From Firmicutes bacterium ASF500 (lineage in GTDB: Bacteria > Bacillota > Clostridia > Oscillospirales > Oscillospiraceae), in the NCBI GenBank assembly GCA_000492175.2, contig CP097573.1:1922001-1986000 (forward strand): a stretch of DNA of 64,000 nt, given 5' to 3'. Made by a program: the position numbers and the translations under genes. Shown piece by piece: positions 60,899 to 64,000 of the stretch (its first letter is position 1; each line of letters starts with the position of its first letter). The notes under the pieces are model-generated. The model was given only the letters and a program-made list of their open reading frames with translations. It was not told the origin of the DNA and ran no database searches.

Positions 60899-60943
60899 TT
60901 CGCATTGTAGGGGTCGTCGGTTCGAATCCGATCAGGTCCACCA
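60899..60943 (+). pseudogene. tRNA-Ala(CGC) 3' half (right island junction)
   Basis: Loop TTCGCAT, anticodon stem TGTAG, variable GGGTC, T-arm GTCGG-TTCGAAT-CCGAT, acceptor CAGGTCC, then ACCA. All stems pair with the 5' half at 31176-31213 (CTACA with TGTAG, GGGCCTG with CAGGTCC). The bases before TTCGCAT are not tRNA-like. Together the halves give a full 76-base tRNA-Ala(CGC). Confidence 0.85.
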
Positions 60944-60945
60944 TC

Positions 60946-60983
60946 GCACCGGAGCAAAGGAAACTTTGCTCCGGTGCTTTTTT
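60946..60983 (+). terminator. Terminator of the interrupted tRNA gene
   Basis: GCACCGGAGCAAAG pairs with CTTTGCTCCGGTGC around GAAA, followed by TTTTTT. It lies three bases after the tRNA CCA end, as expected for the original tRNA transcript. Between it and the IS (60984-61243) only a 33-codon minus-strand frame without a ribosome site is seen. Confidence 0.85.
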
Positions 60984-61221
60984 ATTCGCTTATCATATCA
61001 ACTGCTTCTTTGGCAAGGCGCAAATCTTGAAACTCTTCAAAAGATACGTTGAACTCAATTTCAATTTCATAGTCTCTGCGCACAAACCGCTTTAATAAAC
61101 TGTGCCAGAATCATCTTCTTAAGTTTTTTAATCAAGCTAGTTTGATGGACTGATTGTACCATGTGTATTTTTGAAAATTAAGAGAAAATAAAGCAAGATA
61201 ATATTTTCTCTATAATGACGA

Positions 61222-61244
61222 AAAGCCTTGATATTTCAAGGCTT
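61222..61244. terminator. Hairpin abutting the left IS end
   Basis: AAAGCCTTG pairs with CAAGGCTT around a short AT loop. It touches the first bases of the IS inverted repeat. Confidence 0.5.
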
Positions 61245-62836
61245 CAGCCTGTCGAAAAAGTCTGTCTTTTGGCAGACATTTTCATGTAAAGATGATAAAA
61301 TAGGGAGTAAGGGGTGAGGGAAATGTTGGAGCGAGGGAAAAATGAGCGAGGGGTCATAGAAATGGTGGACACAGAAAGCCTGGTGCCACCCGAACATCTA
61401 TTGCGGCAGGTGGATGCAGCGGTAGATTTCGAGAAATTGTACGAAATCGTGGAGGCGTTGTACAGCGAAGAAGAGGGGCGGCGGAGCATCGACCCGGTGG
61501 TGCTGTTCAAAATCGTATTGCTGCAGCATTTGGATGGGAATACCTCTTTGCGGGGAACGCTGCGCAGAGCCCAGACAGATGTAGCATACCGGTGGTTTCT
61601 GCGATACACGCTGAGTGAGGAACTGCCCCATTTTTCCACGGTGAGTTACAACTTCCGGCATCGGTTTACTTCAGAAACCATAGAAGCAGTGTTTCGATGG
61701 ATATTGGAAGAGGCGGGCAGTGCGGGAGCACTGACCCCGGCGGCGGTATTTATAGATGGGACACACATCAAAGCCAGCGCAAATCTGAAGAAGAAAATGA
61801 AGCAGGAAGTACCGGCAGCAGCAAAACGATACCAGGAAGAACTGCTGGCGGAGGTGAACGCGGACCGGGAGGCTCATGGAAAAAAGCCACTGGATGATGA
61901 AGAAGAACCACCCAAAGCTGGAGGGAAGAAACAGGACAACACCTCAAAAAAGAAGCAGGCCCGGAGGAAGAGAGAGGCGAAAAAGCAGAAAACAGTAACG
62001 GTATCCACCACAGACCCGGAGTGTGGAATGTTCCACAAAGGGGAGCACGAGCGGTGCTTCGCTTATGAGGCCCATACCGCCTGTGACAAGAGCGGTTACG
62101 TATTGGAAACAGTGGTCACCCCCGGAAATGTCCATGACAGCGTGGCGTTTGACGATGTTTACGACAAATTGATTCAATCGTTTCCAGAGGTGGAAACAGT
62201 GGTGGCAGACGCTGCCTACAAGACCCCGCATATCTGCAAAAAGGTATTTCGAGATGGCCGGGTATTGTCTACAGCCTACAAGCGGCCCATGACGATGAAG
62301 GGTGGACATCCCTGGTGGTCTTACGTCTATGATGAATATTATGACTGCGTGATCTGCCCGGAATACCACATCCTGTCCTACCGCACCACCAACCGGGATG
62401 GATACCGTGAATACCGCAGCGATCCGAAAATTTGTGCCCAGTGCCCCACCCGGCATTTATGTACAAAATCCAAAAGCTTCGTAAAGACTGTCCTGCGGCA
62501 CATCTGGAAGGGCTACGAGGAACTGGCCGATGATGCCAGGTACACCCCGGAGTACAAGCAGCTCTATGCAAGGCGCAAAGAGACCATTGAGCGAGTTTTT
62601 GCCGATGCAAAGGAAAAACACGCCATGCGCTATACCGTTTACCGTGGTCTGGCCCAGGTTTCCAACTGGGTGAGGCTTAAATTTGCTGCCATGAACCTCA
62701 AAAAGTTGGCAAGATGGAAAGCCAGAAAGCGCTTTGCTCCGCCTTCCTCCACACCCTCCTCCTACATTTTATTCCTCATTAACGTTGTGCCCTGTCTGGC
62801 TTCATTACCAGACAGGCCATTTTTCGACAAGCTGAG
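61244..62836 (+). mobile_element. IS1182-like insertion sequence
   Basis: About 1.59 kb with imperfect terminal inverted repeats: TCAGCCTGTCGAAAAAGTC at the left end and, inverted, CTCAGCTTGTCGAAAAATGG at the right end. It encodes one transposase of the IS1182 type. No clear target duplication is visible next to the ends. The right end lies directly at the base of a terminator stem (62836-62867). Confidence 0.8.
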
Positions 62837-63116
62837 GAGCTCCCCGCCCAATCGGGCGGGGAGCTCCTGTCTGTTGATAACCCCAAGCGCTTATTTTTTT
62901 ATCAGGTCAATAAACCGTTGGAGCATTACTGTGGCCTCCGCGCGGGTAGCGGCGGCGTTGGGGTCGAGTTTTGCGTCGCTCTTGCCTCGAATGATCCCCT
63001 GCTCGACGCACCAGGACATGTCATCTACAGCCCAGCTGCCGATTGACGCGCTGTCCTGGAAATCGTCCAATCCCGCGCTATTGGCGGTGGTGTCCACCCC
63101 CAGCAAACGTGCGTAG
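61323..63116 (+). CDS. IS1182-family transposase, reading through the IS end
   Basis: The N-terminal DUF772 region has PPEHLLRQVDAAVDFEKLY near the start. Asp residues of the DDE nuclease sit in VFIDGTHIKASANLKKK and TVVADAAYKTP. The C-terminal Glu block is ETIERVFADAKEKHAMRY, followed by AAMNLKKLARWKARK at about residue 460. The frame has no stop within the IS: it crosses the right inverted repeat (ends about residue 504) and runs 280 bases into the opposite strand of the SLH gene. The natural protein probably ends near the IS end, so the last 90 residues are foreign. ATG at 61323; a GTG at 61314 is also possible. Confidence 0.8.
   Translation: MLERGKNERGVIEMVDTESLVPPEHLLRQVDAAVDFEKLYEIVEALYSEEEGRRSIDPVVLFKIVLLQHLDGNTSLRGTLRRAQTDVAYRWFLRYTLSEELPHFSTVSYNFRHRFTSETIEAVFRWILEEAGSAGALTPAAVFIDGTHIKASANLKKKMKQEVPAAAKRYQEELLAEVNADREAHGKKPLDDEEEPPKAGGKKQDNTSKKKQARRKREAKKQKTVTVSTTDPECGMFHKGEHERCFAYEAHTACDKSGYVLETVVTPGNVHDSVAFDDVYDKLIQSFPEVETVVADAAYKTPHICKKVFRDGRVLSTAYKRPMTMKGGHPWWSYVYDEYYDCVICPEYHILSYRTTNRDGYREYRSDPKICAQCPTRHLCTKSKSFVKTVLRHIWKGYEELADDARYTPEYKQLYARRKETIERVFADAKEKHAMRYTVYRGLAQVSNWVRLKFAAMNLKKLARWKARKRFAPPSSTPSSYILFLINVVPCLASLPDRPFFDKLRSSPPNRAGSSCLLITPSAYFFIRSINRWSITVASARVAAALGSSFASLLPRMIPCSTHQDMSSTAQLPIDALSWKSSNPALLAVVSTPSKRA
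62836..62867 (-). terminator. Terminator stem of the SLH/Big2 gene
   Basis: GGAGCTCCCCGCCC pairs with GGGCGGGGAGCTCC around four bases. On the minus strand the T-run expected after it is absent; the IS end (CAGCTTGTCG) follows instead, so the IS has probably cut the terminator. Confidence 0.75.
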
Positions 63117-64000
63117 CGGCACAGCATCGCGGCCAGCTCCTGCCGGGTAATCGGACGCTCCGGAGCGAACTCAGTATCGGTGACGCCCTTCACCACACCG
63201 GCCTTTGCAGCCCAAGCTACGCTGTCGGCATACCATGCCCCGCCGGTCACATCGTCAAAGTCCAGGGTGTAGTTGGGCTTTCCGTTAGACAGTTCAAAAA
63301 GAATCTTAGTGAACTCGTTGCGCTTAATGGGACTTTCAGTGTCAAATATCTGGTCTCCTTTCCCGCTGATTACGCCCATCGCGGCCATATTGTTAATCGC
63401 CTCCGCCGCGAAATGGCTGTCGGACACATCAACAAACTTCTGGCTCTCATCCAGCTTGGGAACCTCGGCGGGGATCTTCGCCTCGACCAGCACTTCGCCT
63501 TCCTTATCCGTGACCGTAACCGACACATCCTTTTCGGGCGTAACGACCTTCTCCACCTTGCCGCCCTCCGGGTCAATGGCGGTGCTTGCGACCGTGCCGT
63601 CCCGCTTCGTCTCTACGATCTCCTTGCTGCCATCGGGGCGTTCGGTTTCGATCGTGACGGTGCCGGTTTTTTTGTTCACGACTGTGGTCGTCGTGCTGCC
63701 ATCCTCATTCTTTTCTACCTTGGTAGTGGTAGACGGAGGAGTGGAGGACCCGCCAGAACTGGAGCCGGAGCTGGGGCTGACAACTGTTACCGTACAGGAC
63801 GCGGTAAATCCGCCGTCCTCCGTGGTCACTGTGATCACCGCAGTTCCCAGGGACACGCCTGTGACTTTGCCCTGTTTATCTACGGTGGCGACCGAGGTAT
63901 CGCTGCTGCTCCAGCGGACCGACTTATCGGTTGCGCTGGCGGGGGCCACGGTGGCGGTCAGCGTAATGGATTTTCCGGTTTCCACACTGGCCTCTTCATT
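62891..64000 (-). CDS. SLH-domain surface protein with Big2 domain, N-terminus outside the window
   Basis: The visible 369 residues start inside a Big2 Ig-like domain (LTATVAPASATDKSVRWSSS, TVDKQGKVTGVSLGTAVI). A Ser/Gly/Thr linker and a stretch of short charged repeats (KVEKNEDGSTTTTVVNKKTG) follow. The end holds three SLH motifs (FVDVSDSHFAAEAINNMAAM, FDDVTGGAWYADSVAWAAKA, FQDSASIGSWAVDDMSWCVE). SLH motifs at the C-terminus anchor the protein to wall polymers. The frame is open to the last base. An adhesin or S-layer-associated role is likely. Confidence 0.9.
   Translation of the reverse strand, partial: NEEASVETGKSITLTATVAPASATDKSVRWSSSDTSVATVDKQGKVTGVSLGTAVITVTTEDGGFTASCTVTVVSPSSGSSSGGSSTPPSTTTKVEKNEDGSTTTTVVNKKTGTVTIETERPDGSKEIVETKRDGTVASTAIDPEGGKVEKVVTPEKDVSVTVTDKEGEVLVEAKIPAEVPKLDESQKFVDVSDSHFAAEAINNMAAMGVISGKGDQIFDTESPIKRNEFTKILFELSNGKPNYTLDFDDVTGGAWYADSVAWAAKAGVVKGVTDTEFAPERPITRQELAAMLCRYARLLGVDTTANSAGLDDFQDSASIGSWAVDDMSWCVEQGIIRGKSDAKLDPNAAATRAEATVMLQRFIDLIKK

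Noticed and set aside
60982..61083. Minus-strand 33-codon frame next to the tRNA terminator
   Set aside because: Starts with GTG without a ribosome site and its upstream frame is closed; looks like a gene scrap at best.

Overview
The window is 64 kb of a GC-rich chromosome from a low-GC-phylum gut anaerobe. The best fit is a Clostridia member of the Oscillospiraceae/Flavonifractor-Lawsonibacter kind. This rests on strongly GC-biased codon use beside AGGAGG ribosome sites, S-layer-homology (SLH) proteins, LytR-CpsA-Psr and MATE proteins, and dispersed GTAGGG palindromes. The taxonomy is inferred from gene content and style only.

Region 1 (1-6.5 kb) is a nucleoside salvage cluster. It holds two nucleoside ABC permease genes (the first cut by the window edge), uridine phosphorylase, cytidine deaminase and a Crp/Fnr-type regulator, then purine nucleoside phosphorylase and a secreted 5'-nucleotidase. 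Together they would strip phosphate from extracellular nucleotides, import the nucleosides and split or deaminate them. Region 2 (6.5-11.5 kb) is ordinary backbone: a MATE exporter, an FMN-dependent alpha-hydroxy-acid oxidase with a cysteine cluster, and an ECF sigma factor with a membrane partner and a lipoprotein.

Region 3 (11.5-17.6 kb) is a decayed small prophage. It is bounded by 55-bp direct repeats (11988-12042 and 17503-17557) that look like attL and attR. Inside are an internally deleted integrase, a CI/Cro-like switch, a truncated excisionase-like gene, a scaffold gene, a frameshifted capsid gene and small phage ORFs. Two near-identical copies of a holin-like toxin gene, each with a convergent antisense RNA and a shared terminator, lie just outside and just inside the left repeat. 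A 336-bp array of hairpins with a period of about 27 nt sits beside the second copy.

Region 4 (17.6-31 kb) is backbone again: an LCP protein, a TraB/GumN-like protein, a MATE exporter behind a leader attenuator, a two-repeat CmpB-type membrane protein, an SLH protein with two frameshifts, a phage-tail-like gene, a radical-SAM/DUF4130 DNA-repair pair behind a LexA-like box, and an ABC-F resistance-type ATPase with a leader peptide and alternative hairpins.

Region 5 (31.2-60.9 kb) is a genomic island inserted in the anticodon loop of a tRNA-Ala(CGC) gene. The 5' half of the tRNA is at 31176-31213 and the matching 3' half at 60899-60943, with a 7-bp core shared by both. The island is a defence cluster: HepT/MntA toxin-antitoxin, a plasmid-like module, a type I restriction-modification system with a tyrosine recombinase and a silent specificity cassette (a phase-variable shufflon), a four-gene Wadjet (Jet) system and a DUF262/DUF1524 GmrSD-like nuclease. 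Cargo follows: a deformylase-like protein, a phosphodiesterase, a DUF6933 protein, YaaA and a tocopherol-cyclase-like protein. The restriction-modification, DUF262 and HepT/MntA parts look less GC-rich than the backbone.

Region 6 (61.2-64 kb) is an IS1182-like element abutting the terminator of a reverse-strand SLH/Big2 surface protein that runs off the window.
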